This document shows, piece by piece, positions 1 through 6,097 of a stretch of 10,124 bases of DNA. The DNA is from an uncultured Ruminococcus sp. Lineage in GTDB: Bacteria; Bacillota; Clostridia; Oscillospirales; Acutalibacteraceae. The notes beneath the pieces are model-generated. The model was not told where the DNA came from and ran no database searches. It worked only from the letters and a program-made list of their open reading frames with translations. The position numbers and the translations under genes were made by a program. Positions within the stretch are counted from its first letter, which is position 1. Each line of letters opens with the position of its first letter. Where the stretch lies: positions 1-10,124 of the forward strand of contig CATOLC010000025.1 of assembly GCA_951800855.1 (NCBI GenBank). Reading direction: 5' to 3'.

Positions 1-419
1 GTTCATGGAGTTTGCCTTTATCGGGAGGAAAAATTATAGTTGATTCTAAGGAAATAAGGTGTCTTTTGGAGGATTTACGCCTTAAATTACCGAAAGAACT
101 GGTTCAAGCTAAAAACATTGTAAAAGAAAGGTCACGGATTCTAGAAAATGCACAAGAAGAAGCTGAAAGGCTTAGGCGTGTTTCAGAAGAAAAAATAAAA
201 GCTATGGTAAACCAAAGCGAGATAGTGAAAAATGCTCAAATGGCTGCCAATAAAATTATTTCTGATGCAAAGCTTAGCTCAAAGGAAGTAAAAGCTGCTG
301 CTAACCAGTATGTGGATAATTTAATGAATGAAGTTGATCAGACGGTAACTGCGAGCCTGGTAGAACTAAGGAAAGCCAGACAAAAACTGCACTCCGTCGA
401 TAATTATAACGAAAACTAA
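1..419 (+). CDS. Coiled-coil protein of the clostridial 'ATPase'/V-ATPase subunit H-like family, 5' end cut
   Basis: The reading frame is open to the left edge (first full codon at 3), so the true start lies outside the window; the TTG at 12 is not the start. About 138 residues are visible. They open with W-S-L-PLSGGK, then V-D-S-KEI, a short leucine-rich helix (LEDLRLKLPKEL), and a long alanine/glutamate-rich coiled coil with repeated A-x-x-A-x-x-I and A-E-R-L patterns to about residue 120. From memory, this 'PLSGGK.lVD..EI' opening followed by a coiled coil is typical of small Clostridia proteins annotated as 'ATPase' or DivIVA-like. No nucleotide-binding motif is visible, so the ATPase label is almost certainly only a name. 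Its function is unknown; a structural or membrane-associated scaffold role is a guess. The next gene has its own promoter. Confidence 0.72.
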   Translation, partial: SWSLPLSGGKIIVDSKEIRCLLEDLRLKLPKELVQAKNIVKERSRILENAQEEAERLRRVSEEKIKAMVNQSEIVKNAQMAANKIISDAKLSSKEVKAAANQYVDNLMNEVDQTVTASLVELRKARQKLHSVDNYNEN

Positions 420-480
420 GCCATATTTATACACTTATGGCGGTATCTGCACTTATATATACTCTTTCTACTGTAGTGCA
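420..480 (+). repeat. Two consecutive inverted repeats after the first gene
   Basis: Directly after the stop codon, GCCATA (420-425) pairs perfectly with TATGGC (436-441) around a 10-nt loop. A second perfect 6-bp repeat, TGCACT (448-453) with AGTGCA (475-480), has a 21-nt loop. Neither is followed by a run of T, so they are not classical terminators. The first could still be a weak 3' end structure for the upstream mRNA. They could also be chance in AT-rich DNA. Confidence 0.25.
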
Positions 481-516
481 TAGTTAACAAAATTATTTTT
501 AAATCCAAAAATATAC

Positions 517-545
517 TTGCAATATTTCTGGATACGTGTTATACT
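517..545 (+). promoter_or_regulatory. Sigma-A promoter with extended -10 for the 114-residue gene
   Basis: TTGCAA (517-522) and TATACT (540-545) are separated by exactly 17 nt. TG at 537-538 lies one base upstream of the -10, giving an extended -10 element. Transcription would start near 552, about 30 nt before the ATG at 581. This also rules out the in-frame GTG at 536, which lies inside the promoter. Confidence 0.75.
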
Positions 546-565
546 ATAGTAGAAATTTATTATAT

Positions 566-571
566 AAGGAG
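566..571 (+). promoter_or_regulatory. Ribosome binding site fixing the start at 581
   Basis: AAGGAG lies 9 nt before ATG 581. It selects this start over the in-frame GTG at 536. Confidence 0.8.
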
Positions 572-580
572 ATGATATTT

Positions 581-925
581 ATGGCAGAAATTAATAAAGA
601 TTGGTTTAAGAGATCTTGTGGTTACGACCCTTGTGATTTAAACAATAGTGACTTTAGAAAAAATTTGAAGGAAGACTTAGATGAGGACATAAATTGGTGG
701 GATGGACTGCCTAGAATGGCCAAAGGCTTAGGGGGGAAGAAAGCTAAAGATGCGATAGACAGGCTGCGCGCCATTAGAGATAATTTAGAGAAGGCAGCTC
801 TGGAGGATGCTATGGATGGTATTAGGAGTTTGTATTTAGATGCTAAGGAGAAAAATTCCGGACTTGTACTGCATAAAGATGTCGAAAAATTTTTAAGTGC
901 AATAATAGAAGAGAAAAAAGCTTAA
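581..925 (+). CDS. Hypothetical 114-residue soluble, helix-rich protein
   Basis: I do not recognise this protein. The start is ATG 581, supported by an AAGGAG site and a promoter just upstream. The N-terminus has a Trp/Cys-bearing segment (W8, C13, C18, motif CGYDPCDL). An acidic stretch follows (KEDLDEDINWWDGLP, residues 30-44) with two adjacent tryptophans, then a basic glycine/lysine turn (GLGGKKAKD) and a predicted helical half to the end, rich in alternating charges (RLRAIRDNLEKAALEDAM). There is no signal peptide or membrane segment, so it is probably cytoplasmic. Its own promoter and a strong terminator make it a self-contained single-gene unit. Codon use resembles its neighbours. The two cysteines alone do not make a convincing metal site. 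It could be a lineage-specific regulator, small adaptor or orphan; nothing in the sequence decides this. Confidence 0.8.
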   Translation: MAEINKDWFKRSCGYDPCDLNNSDFRKNLKEDLDEDINWWDGLPRMAKGLGGKKAKDAIDRLRAIRDNLEKAALEDAMDGIRSLYLDAKEKNSGLVLHKDVEKFLSAIIEEKKA

Positions 926-943
926 ATGTTAATTATGAATAAT

Positions 944-984
944 ATAAGCTGTTTGTTTTGATGGAAACAGACGGCTTATTTTTT
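944..984 (+). terminator. Rho-independent terminator
   Basis: Bases 944-958 pair with 965-979 in an uninterrupted 15-bp stem (two G-T wobble pairs), with a 6-nt loop at 959-964 (TGATGG). A run of T at 979-984 follows directly. It lies 18 nt after the stop codon at 925 and ends the single-gene transcript. Confidence 0.9.
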
Positions 985-1047
985 GGCATTTTTAGTTTTG
1001 TTGAGTAAGAAATTTAAACCTAACGCATTAACTTTAATTAAATGTTA

Positions 1048-1076
1048 TTGAAATATTATTTAATTTATGATATTAT
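1048..1076 (+). promoter_or_regulatory. Sigma-A promoter with extended -10 for the two-helix membrane protein
   Basis: TTGAAA (1048-1053), a 17-nt spacer and TATTAT (1071-1076), with TG at 1068-1069 forming an extended -10. The predicted transcript starts near 1083, only about 24 nt before ATG 1107. Confidence 0.68.
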
Positions 1077-1094
1077 TAATATAAAATTTATTTC

Positions 1095-1099
1095 AAGGA
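1095..1099 (+). promoter_or_regulatory. Ribosome binding site fixing the start at 1107
   Basis: AAGGA sits 7 nt before ATG 1107 but only 1 nt before the in-frame TTG at 1101, so the ATG is the likely start. Confidence 0.65.
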
Positions 1100-1106
1100 T
1101 TTGGTT

Positions 1107-1724
1107 ATGCGACAAAATAAAGATATTTTTATAATAATAATTTTAATTTTTTCTTATCCTATAGGATTGTTTTTTCTTTGGAAAAAATCAAACTTTAAAT
1201 ATCATACAAAAATAATTCTTACGATTGTGTTTTCTTGCTTTATACCAATGTTTATTTTATTTAGTTCTTATAAAAATATTCCTTCGGAGATAGAAGTTAA
1301 GAATTGCACAGAAGGCTCTTTTAAGAATAGCAGTACCGAGCCATTTTATGATAATAAAAAAGAAAGTGAAGGCAAAAAGGAAAATTCGCAGGCGCCTTAT
1401 GAAGAAAATTTGAAAAAACCCAAAGAAGAAGTAAAACAAAGCACAATTAGAAAAAATAAAGAAAAGGCGGAAGAATGCACATTAGATAAAAAGAAAAAAG
1501 AGTTTAAAGAAAATATCCCAGAAGAAAGCGATAAAATTTGTGATGAGGACAAAAAGCAAGAAGAACCTTCTGATGAAGATAGTAAACCTCAGGTAGTTTA
1601 TATATCTCCACATGGAAAGAAATATCACTTTAAAAATCGGTGTGGTAGCGGCAGCTATAGTCCAATTTCTTTGGAAAAAGCAAAGGAAAAAGGATATTTA
1701 CCTTGCAAAAAGTGTGCAAAATAA
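1107..1724 (+). CDS. Membrane-anchored protein with charged linker and C-terminal Cys/His motif
   Basis: A 205-residue protein. Two hydrophobic helices lie at about residues 7-25 and 35-53, joined by a WKKSNFKYHTK loop. The pattern PIGLFFLWK is common in small Firmicutes membrane proteins of the 'zinc ribbon, two-helix' type. Residues 60-160 form a low-complexity linker rich in Lys and Glu. The last 45 residues (VVYISPHGKKYHF onward) make a compact module with H174, C179, C200 and C203 (YHFKNRCGSGSY, then GYLPCKKC). This matches a small domain often seen at the C-terminus of clostridial secreted or membrane proteins, where the Cys and His probably bind a metal; that is recalled family knowledge. 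After an odd-looking charged linker it would probably sit outside the membrane. The biological role is unknown. It has its own promoter, and no strong terminator follows. Confidence 0.82.
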   Translation: MRQNKDIFIIIILIFSYPIGLFFLWKKSNFKYHTKIILTIVFSCFIPMFILFSSYKNIPSEIEVKNCTEGSFKNSSTEPFYDNKKESEGKKENSQAPYEENLKKPKEEVKQSTIRKNKEKAEECTLDKKKKEFKENIPEESDKICDEDKKQEEPSDEDSKPQVVYISPHGKKYHFKNRCGSGSYSPISLEKAKEKGYLPCKKCAK

Positions 1725-1733
1725 AAACTTATG

Positions 1734-1761
1734 TTGCATTATTTTTACAAGATAATAAAAT
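1734..1761 (+). promoter_or_regulatory. Possible promoter for the trmK run
   Basis: A good -10 (TAAAAT, 1756-1761) has a poor -35 (TTGCAT, 1734-1739) 16 nt upstream. It is the best candidate in the 90-nt gap before trmK, but such matches are common in AT-rich DNA. Confidence 0.28.
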
Positions 1762-1768
1762 TATATAA

Positions 1769-1785
1769 GGATAAAGAAGTTATCC
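1769..1785 (+). repeat. Perfect inverted repeat in the trmK leader
   Basis: GGATAA (1769-1774) pairs with TTATCC (1780-1785) across a 5-nt loop. No T run follows, so it is not a terminator. It lies 29 nt before the trmK start, in a leader that lacks a good ribosome binding site, so an operator or mRNA structure is possible. The short length makes chance a real alternative. Confidence 0.3.
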
Positions 1786-1814
1786 AAATGCTTTAAAGAA
1801 CGGGTCGAGCAAAT

Positions 1815-2531
1815 ATGAGACAGTTTAAATTGGACAATAGACTGCAAACCTGTGCAGACTTTATCACAGCAGGAGCAAAGATTGCAGATATCGGTACAGA
1901 TCATGCATACTTACCTATATGGCTTGTTATGAACAATAAAATTAAAAGTGCAGTTGCAAGTGATTTAAATATTTTGCCACTGAAAAAGGCGGAAGAAAAT
2001 TTAAAAAAGTATAATGTGGAAGATAACATAAAAATTGTACAATCAGATGGTTTGACTAGAATTAATCCTCATGAGGTTGATGAGATAGTAATAGCTGGTA
2101 TGGGAGGGGAATTGATATCTCAAATAATAGACGGTGCTTCTTGGGTTAAAAAAGAAAAGAAGAGATTAATTTTACAGCCGGTTTCTTCTGAATCGGACTT
2201 AAGGATATATCTTAGGGACAATAAATTTAAACTGCAAAGAGAAAGAGCGGTTCTTTCGTTTGGGAGGATTTATACGGTATTTAGTGCCATTTATACGGGG
2301 AAATTCAATAAAACTGAGATTGAATATCCTTATGTGGGAAAACTTTATGAAGAAATTAATAAAACATCGGTTGAATATTTGAAAAGGCAGATTAAAGATT
2401 TAGAAAATCAAAATAAAGGGAATTTATTACGCAAAAACAAAGAAGATTATTTTTCTAATTTGTGTATAATAAAGAGAATAAAAAAAATTATTAGTGATTT
2501 TGGAGGAGAAAATTTTGAACGTGAGAGTTAG
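1815..2531 (+). CDS. trmK: tRNA (adenine(22)-N1)-methyltransferase TrmK
   Basis: TrmK transfers a methyl group from S-adenosylmethionine to N1 of adenine 22 in the D-loop region of bacterial tRNAs, in the cytoplasm. The 238 residues match the usual family length. They start with the family's RL...AD pattern and carry the Rossmann-fold SAM motif ADIGTDHAYLPI (24-35), the acidic strand end ASDLNILPL (48-56), SDGL (77-80), and the signature AGMGG (94-98) followed by LQP (120-122). The C-terminal part from about residue 165 is a helical, coiled-coil-like tail, as in the family. ATG 1815 is the only possible start, because an in-frame stop lies at 1794. Its ribosome binding site is poor (only GGGTCGAG nearby). 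The 3' end overlaps the next gene by 17 nt, the classic trmK-yqfO arrangement of Firmicutes. Confidence 0.95.
   Translation: MRQFKLDNRLQTCADFITAGAKIADIGTDHAYLPIWLVMNNKIKSAVASDLNILPLKKAEENLKKYNVEDNIKIVQSDGLTRINPHEVDEIVIAGMGGELISQIIDGASWVKKEKKRLILQPVSSESDLRIYLRDNKFKLQRERAVLSFGRIYTVFSAIYTGKFNKTEIEYPYVGKLYEEINKTSVEYLKRQIKDLENQNKGNLLRKNKEDYFSNLCIIKRIKKIISDFGGENFERES
2502..2508 (+). promoter_or_regulatory. Ribosome binding site inside trmK that selects a TTG start
   Basis: GGAGGAG lies within the 3' end of trmK, 6 nt before TTG 2515. It favours this start over GTG 2494, which lies upstream of the site, and over GTG 2521, which is 12 nt away. Confidence 0.75.
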
Positions 2532-3615
2532 GGACATATATAATTTTTTAGACGGTATTGCTCCATTTAATACAGCTATGGATTTTGATAATTGCGGACT
2601 TCTTGTGGGAAATATGGGCGAAAAAATTGATAAAGTTTTACTTTCACTTGATGTGACAGAAGATGTCATTGATGAGGCAAAAAGGATAGGAGTGAATTTA
2701 ATTATAAGTCACCATCCTGTTATTTTTACTCCGATAAAAAGATTAAGTTTTGATTCTATTACAGGGATGCTAATAAAAAATAATATTAATACAATTTGCG
2801 CACACACGAATTTGGATATGGCAAGCAAGTATGGGGTTAATGCTTGCTTAGCAAATGCTATAGGATTAAAAGACACTGAACCTTTGCATGTGGAAAAGGT
2901 AAAATCATACAAAAAGATATCAGTGTTTGTCCCGAAAGGTGGGGAAGATAAGGTAATAGATGCAATGTGTGAAAATGGAGCTGGGAAGCTTGGAAATTAT
3001 TCAAAATGCAGCTTTATTACACAAGGCGAGGGAAGATTTAAACCGGAAGAGGGTGCCAATCCATATATCGGGGAAATAGGTGTATGTGAAAAGGTACCTG
3101 AATTAAAAGCAGAATTAATTTGCCCAGAAGATAAAGTGAGCTCAGTTATTAAAGCTATGATTAATGCCCATCCTTACTCAATGCCGGCGTATGATATTTT
3201 TAATGAAGAGGACTCAGTCTGTGAGGAGTGGTTCTCATGCGGTTTAGTTGGAAATCTTGAAAATGATATGACAAGTGAAGAATTTGCTATGCTTGTAAAA
3301 AGAAGTTTGAATTGTACGGGGTTAAGATATACAAAAGTGAACCGTAAAATTAAAAGGGTTGCGGTTTGCTCTGGAGCAGGAGGAGATTATTTAAAATTTG
3401 CATCCGAAAAGGAAGCTGATGCTTTTGTTACGGGTGAAATAAAGCACCATGAGATATTAAATGCGAATAAACTTGGTCTCCTTGTAGTTGATGCGGGTCA
3501 TTTCAGGACAGAAGATATTGTTTTTACCACGTTAAAAAATCTTCTTGAAACGGAATTCTCAACGATAAAATTTTATAAGAGTAAAGAGTTTACAGACAAA
3601 ATAAAGTATCTTTAA
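2515..3615 (+). CDS. Nif3-like dinuclear metal center protein, long YqfO-type
   Basis: The chosen TTG start gives 366 residues, close to the length of Bacillus subtilis YqfO. The N-terminal Nif3 half carries the metal-binding HHP motif (H66, H67, ISHHPVIF) and HTNLD (97-101). The C-terminal half carries GEIKHHE (307-313) and DAGHFRTE (326-333), whose H329 and E332 would complete the two-metal site. Residues about 130-230 form the extra PII/CutA-like insert that separates the long form from the short E. coli YbgI form. The family is often named 'GTP cyclohydrolase 1 type 2', from an activity reported for one homologue; the true role is unsettled. It is translated from inside the end of trmK and is followed 13 nt later by rqcH, so all three are probably one transcript. 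The function of the metal site here is inferred only from conserved residues. Confidence 0.93.
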   Translation: MNVRVRDIYNFLDGIAPFNTAMDFDNCGLLVGNMGEKIDKVLLSLDVTEDVIDEAKRIGVNLIISHHPVIFTPIKRLSFDSITGMLIKNNINTICAHTNLDMASKYGVNACLANAIGLKDTEPLHVEKVKSYKKISVFVPKGGEDKVIDAMCENGAGKLGNYSKCSFITQGEGRFKPEEGANPYIGEIGVCEKVPELKAELICPEDKVSSVIKAMINAHPYSMPAYDIFNEEDSVCEEWFSCGLVGNLENDMTSEEFAMLVKRSLNCTGLRYTKVNRKIKRVAVCSGAGGDYLKFASEKEADAFVTGEIKHHEILNANKLGLLVVDAGHFRTEDIVFTTLKNLLETEFSTIKFYKSKEFTDKIKYL

Positions 3616-3628
3616 GGAGGAATCTTGA

Positions 3629-5368
3629 ATGTCCCTAGATGGAATGCTTCTCAGACATCTTTGCTCAGAACTAAGAGAGAAGATTATAGGTTTAAGAGTA
3701 AATAAAGTATATCAGCCGGCAAAGCATGAAATAAATATTGTACTGGGGGGAAGTGGAAGTGCTTATAAACTTATAATTTCAGCGAGTGCAGAGGCTTCAA
3801 GAATAAGTTTAACCGAACAAAAAGTTAAAAATCCTGAAACACCTCCTGCGTTTTGCATGCTTTTAAGGAAAAAGCTTTTATCGGCGAAAATTACTGAGAT
3901 AGAACAAAAAGCTCTGGAGAGGGTACTTTGCATTAAACTTGCATCGAGGGATGAGACAGGAAAAGAAGTATTCTATAAACTTTTAGTGGAAATAATGGGA
4001 AAACACAGTAATATAATTCTTGTAAATAACGAAGGAAAAATTATTGATGCCATAAAGCGAATTACAGCTGAAATGTCTTCAAAAAGAACTGTGGTTCCGG
4101 GTGCAGAATACTTTGAACCTCCTTCGCAGGAAAAATTGTGTATTTTAGAAACAGGCAAAGATGAAATAGTTAATAAAATTTTTTCCTATGATGAAGAATA
4201 TACACAAAAAACATTTTATTCGGCTGGTTTATCTGTTTTGCAAGGAGCTTCTGGAGTAGTTTGTGACTGGTTATCTGAAAAAATTGGTTGTGAAAGCAAT
4301 ATAAAACTATCTGTAATCAACCCATTTATGAAGGAAAATTTAATTAAATCGTTATCAGAACTTACAGAGATTGTAAAGAACAACAAAGGACTACCTTGTT
4401 TAATCACGAATAAAGATGGCAAAAAAGATATTTCATTTTTAGAGATAAAAAATAAAGCTTGTGAAATATTTGGCTCATTTTCGGAATTAATTGATGCTTA
4501 TTACTATGAAAAAACAGAGGTTAACCGGAAAAAATCCAGGATGGGAGCTCTAGAGAAAAAAATTGAACATTTAATTTTGTCTAGGAAAAAGAAAATCTCA
4601 CTTCAAAAGGAAGAGATAGAAAGATGTGAAGGGAAAGAAAAATTTAAGTTATTTGGAGATTTATTGACTTCAAACCTATATAAAATCAAAAGAGGTATGG
4701 GGTCAATAGACGTGGAGAACTTTTTTTCACCAAGTTCCGAGACGATTAAAATACCTCTTGACAAAATGCTAAATGGTGCAGACAATGCACAAAAGTATTA
4801 TAAAAAGTATAAAAAACAAGGGAATGCGCAAAAAGTACTTAAGATACAAATTGAAAACGCTGAAAATGATATATGTTATCTGGAAAATGCTTTAGACTGT
4901 TTGAACCGCTGTGAATCTGAAAATGAGATTCGGGAAATAGGAAATGAACTCTGTGAACAGGGATATATACGTTTAAAAGCCAAGGCTAAGCTGAAATTGC
5001 GCTCTAAATCACTTAATTTTATCGAATTTACCTCTCCTAGCGGATATAAAGTTTTGGTAGGGAGGAACTGTAGGCAAAATGAGAGATTAACATATAAAAC
5101 GGCAGGCAGACGGGATATCTGGTTTCATGCAAAGGATGTACCAGGAAGCCATACGGTTATGTTTACTAATGGTAATGAAGCGGAAGATGAGGATATAGTT
5201 TTTGCCGGGGAAATATGTGCAGGGCACAGCGGGGCGAAAAATTCATCAAATGTAGCGGTAGATTACACTTTTATATATAATGTGAAAAAGCCAAGCAACT
5301 ATAGACCCGGACTTGCTATTTATAAAGATTATAAAACAATTTATGTAAATCCTAAAAATGGCTCATAA
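3629..5368 (+). CDS. rqcH: RqcH, NFACT-family ribosome quality control factor (Rqc2 homologue)
   Basis: RqcH binds stalled 50S-peptidyl-tRNA complexes and, with tRNA-Ala, adds C-terminal alanine tails that mark incomplete proteins for degradation. Older annotations call it a fibronectin-binding protein. The 579 residues start with MSLDGMLLRHL (family MALDG). The NFACT-N domain spans about 1-200, with the tRNA-contact pair at E97-R98 and E121-I122 in LVEIMGKHSN. A helical, coiled-coil middle with two Lys/Glu-rich segments follows (about 295-335 and 390-450). The C-terminal NFACT-R domain (about 465-575) has VGRNCRQNERLT, DIWFHAKDVPGSH (496-508) and KKPSNYRPGLAIY. A strong AAGGAGG site (3614-3620) lies 8 nt before ATG 3629. 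One oddity is Glu instead of the usual Asp at position 97. The gene looks complete and in frame. No clear terminator follows. Confidence 0.95.
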   Translation: MSLDGMLLRHLCSELREKIIGLRVNKVYQPAKHEINIVLGGSGSAYKLIISASAEASRISLTEQKVKNPETPPAFCMLLRKKLLSAKITEIEQKALERVLCIKLASRDETGKEVFYKLLVEIMGKHSNIILVNNEGKIIDAIKRITAEMSSKRTVVPGAEYFEPPSQEKLCILETGKDEIVNKIFSYDEEYTQKTFYSAGLSVLQGASGVVCDWLSEKIGCESNIKLSVINPFMKENLIKSLSELTEIVKNNKGLPCLITNKDGKKDISFLEIKNKACEIFGSFSELIDAYYYEKTEVNRKKSRMGALEKKIEHLILSRKKKISLQKEEIERCEGKEKFKLFGDLLTSNLYKIKRGMGSIDVENFFSPSSETIKIPLDKMLNGADNAQKYYKKYKKQGNAQKVLKIQIENAENDICYLENALDCLNRCESENEIREIGNELCEQGYIRLKAKAKLKLRSKSLNFIEFTSPSGYKVLVGRNCRQNERLTYKTAGRRDIWFHAKDVPGSHTVMFTNGNEAEDEDIVFAGEICAGHSGAKNSSNVAVDYTFIYNVKKPSNYRPGLAIYKDYKTIYVNPKNGS

Positions 5369-5394
5369 AATATATAGCTTTTTCATTTGAAGTA

Positions 5395-5423
5395 TTTACA
5401 TTTAAGGGTGATTTTGGTATAAT
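5395..5423 (+). promoter_or_regulatory. Strong sigma-A promoter for the small ORF-nfeD-SPFH-tmcAL-folC operon
   Basis: TTTACA (5395-5400), a 17-nt spacer, and a perfect TATAAT (5418-5423) with TG at 5415-5416 as an extended -10. Only one base differs from the consensus hexamers. Transcription would start near 5430, leaving a leader of about 47 nt. Confidence 0.85.
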
Positions 5424-5463
5424 ATTATTAAAAGGAACTAATTTTGAATATTGAATGTTAAAA

Positions 5464-5469
5464 AAGGAG
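5464..5469 (+). promoter_or_regulatory. Ribosome binding site for the 53-residue membrane protein
   Basis: AAGGAG lies 7 nt before GTG 5477. With the promoter just upstream, it shows that the short GTG-initiated frame is translated. Confidence 0.8.
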
Positions 5470-5476
5470 AATAAAA

Positions 5477-5638
5477 GTGAATAATAATAGACATCAATTT
5501 GAAAACAAGAAAATTCCTGAAAAGAATATAGTAAAAAAAGAAAGTACAAAGAAAAAAATAATTAGATTAGGGGCTTTGCTGGGAGCACTATTAATGTTAG
5601 GCGGATTTTTATTATCTCTAATGATGTATATATTTTAA
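5477..5638 (+). CDS. Small single-span membrane protein, 53 residues
   Basis: A short frame with GTG start, AAGGAG site and a near-consensus promoter. Residues 1-30 are polar and strongly basic (lysine-rich, including KKIPEKN and ESTKKK). Residues about 31-53 form one hydrophobic helix (LGALLGALLMLGGFLL and onward to YIF) ending right at the stop. By the positive-inside rule the basic N-terminus would face the cytoplasm. No known family is recognised. It is the first gene of the nfeD-SPFH operon and ends 9 nt before nfeD, which lacks a visible ribosome binding site, so nfeD translation probably depends on this gene being read. The stop TAA (5636-5638) is in the same frame as nfeD. A structural partner of the SPFH/NfeD pair, or a leader peptide with only a regulatory job, are both possible. 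Confidence 0.72.
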   Translation: MNNNRHQFENKKIPEKNIVKKESTKKKIIRLGALLGALLMLGGFLLSLMMYIF

Positions 5639-5647
5639 ATAACTAAA

Positions 5648-6079
5648 ATGGAAAATCTATATATTTTTTGGATATTTATTTTGTCTATATCTGCAATAGC
5701 TGAAGTGATAACCACACAGCTTGTATCTATATGGTTTATGGTCGGGGGCTTGCTAGCCTTAATAGTAAGCCTTTTTAGTCCCTCATTTTTTCTCCAGTTA
5801 AGTGTGTTTATCGTTACCTCAGTTGCTATGATAATATTAGTACGCCCGTATATTAAAAGCATGCTGAAATTTAAAGTACAAAAAACTAATTTGGATAGAT
5901 TAATCGGAAAAATTGCTATAGTTACAGAGGAAATAAGTAATTTAGATGAAAAAGGCGCTGTTACAATATCGGGGATAGTTTGGTCCGCACGTTCGCTGGA
6001 TGGAAAAATCATAAATAAGGGGGAACATGTTCGGATAGATTCTATATCTGGAGTAAAAATGGTTGTTCGTAAAGTCTAA
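5648..6079 (+). CDS. NfeD family membrane protein (short form)
   Basis: NfeD proteins pair with SPFH/stomatin-type proteins in membrane microdomains; the short form lacks the N-terminal serine-protease-like domain. The 143 residues have three hydrophobic helices (about 5-23, 25-43 and 47-66, the last ending at RPY). An OB-fold-like soluble domain follows (about 82-143) with NLDRLIGKIAIV, AVTISGIVW and KGEHVRIDSISG, typical of NfeD C-termini. ATG 5648 has no visible ribosome binding site. It lies 9 nt after the stop of the small membrane protein, in the same frame, so reinitiation after that gene is likely. The SPFH gene follows after 18 nt, the usual gene order for this pair. The role in membrane organisation is inferred from family and context. 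Confidence 0.9.
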   Translation: MENLYIFWIFILSISAIAEVITTQLVSIWFMVGGLLALIVSLFSPSFFLQLSVFIVTSVAMIILVRPYIKSMLKFKVQKTNLDRLIGKIAIVTEEISNLDEKGAVTISGIVWSARSLDGKIINKGEHVRIDSISGVKMVVRKV

Positions 6080-6097
6080 TTTAAGGGAGAGATTAAG

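Noticed and set aside
536..580. An N-terminal extension of the 114-residue gene from GTG 536
   Set aside because: It would begin inside the -10 region of a good promoter; ATG 581 has an AAGGAG site at the right distance.
1718..1745. AAAATAA...TTATTTTT as a terminator of the Cys/His membrane protein gene
   Set aside because: The 7-bp stem is all A/T with a 14-nt loop, too weak to call.
5635..6012. Reverse-strand reading frame of about 125 residues opposite nfeD
   Set aside because: It lies opposite a well-supported nfeD gene, has no recognisable motif, and looks like a mirror of the AT-rich membrane-protein code.
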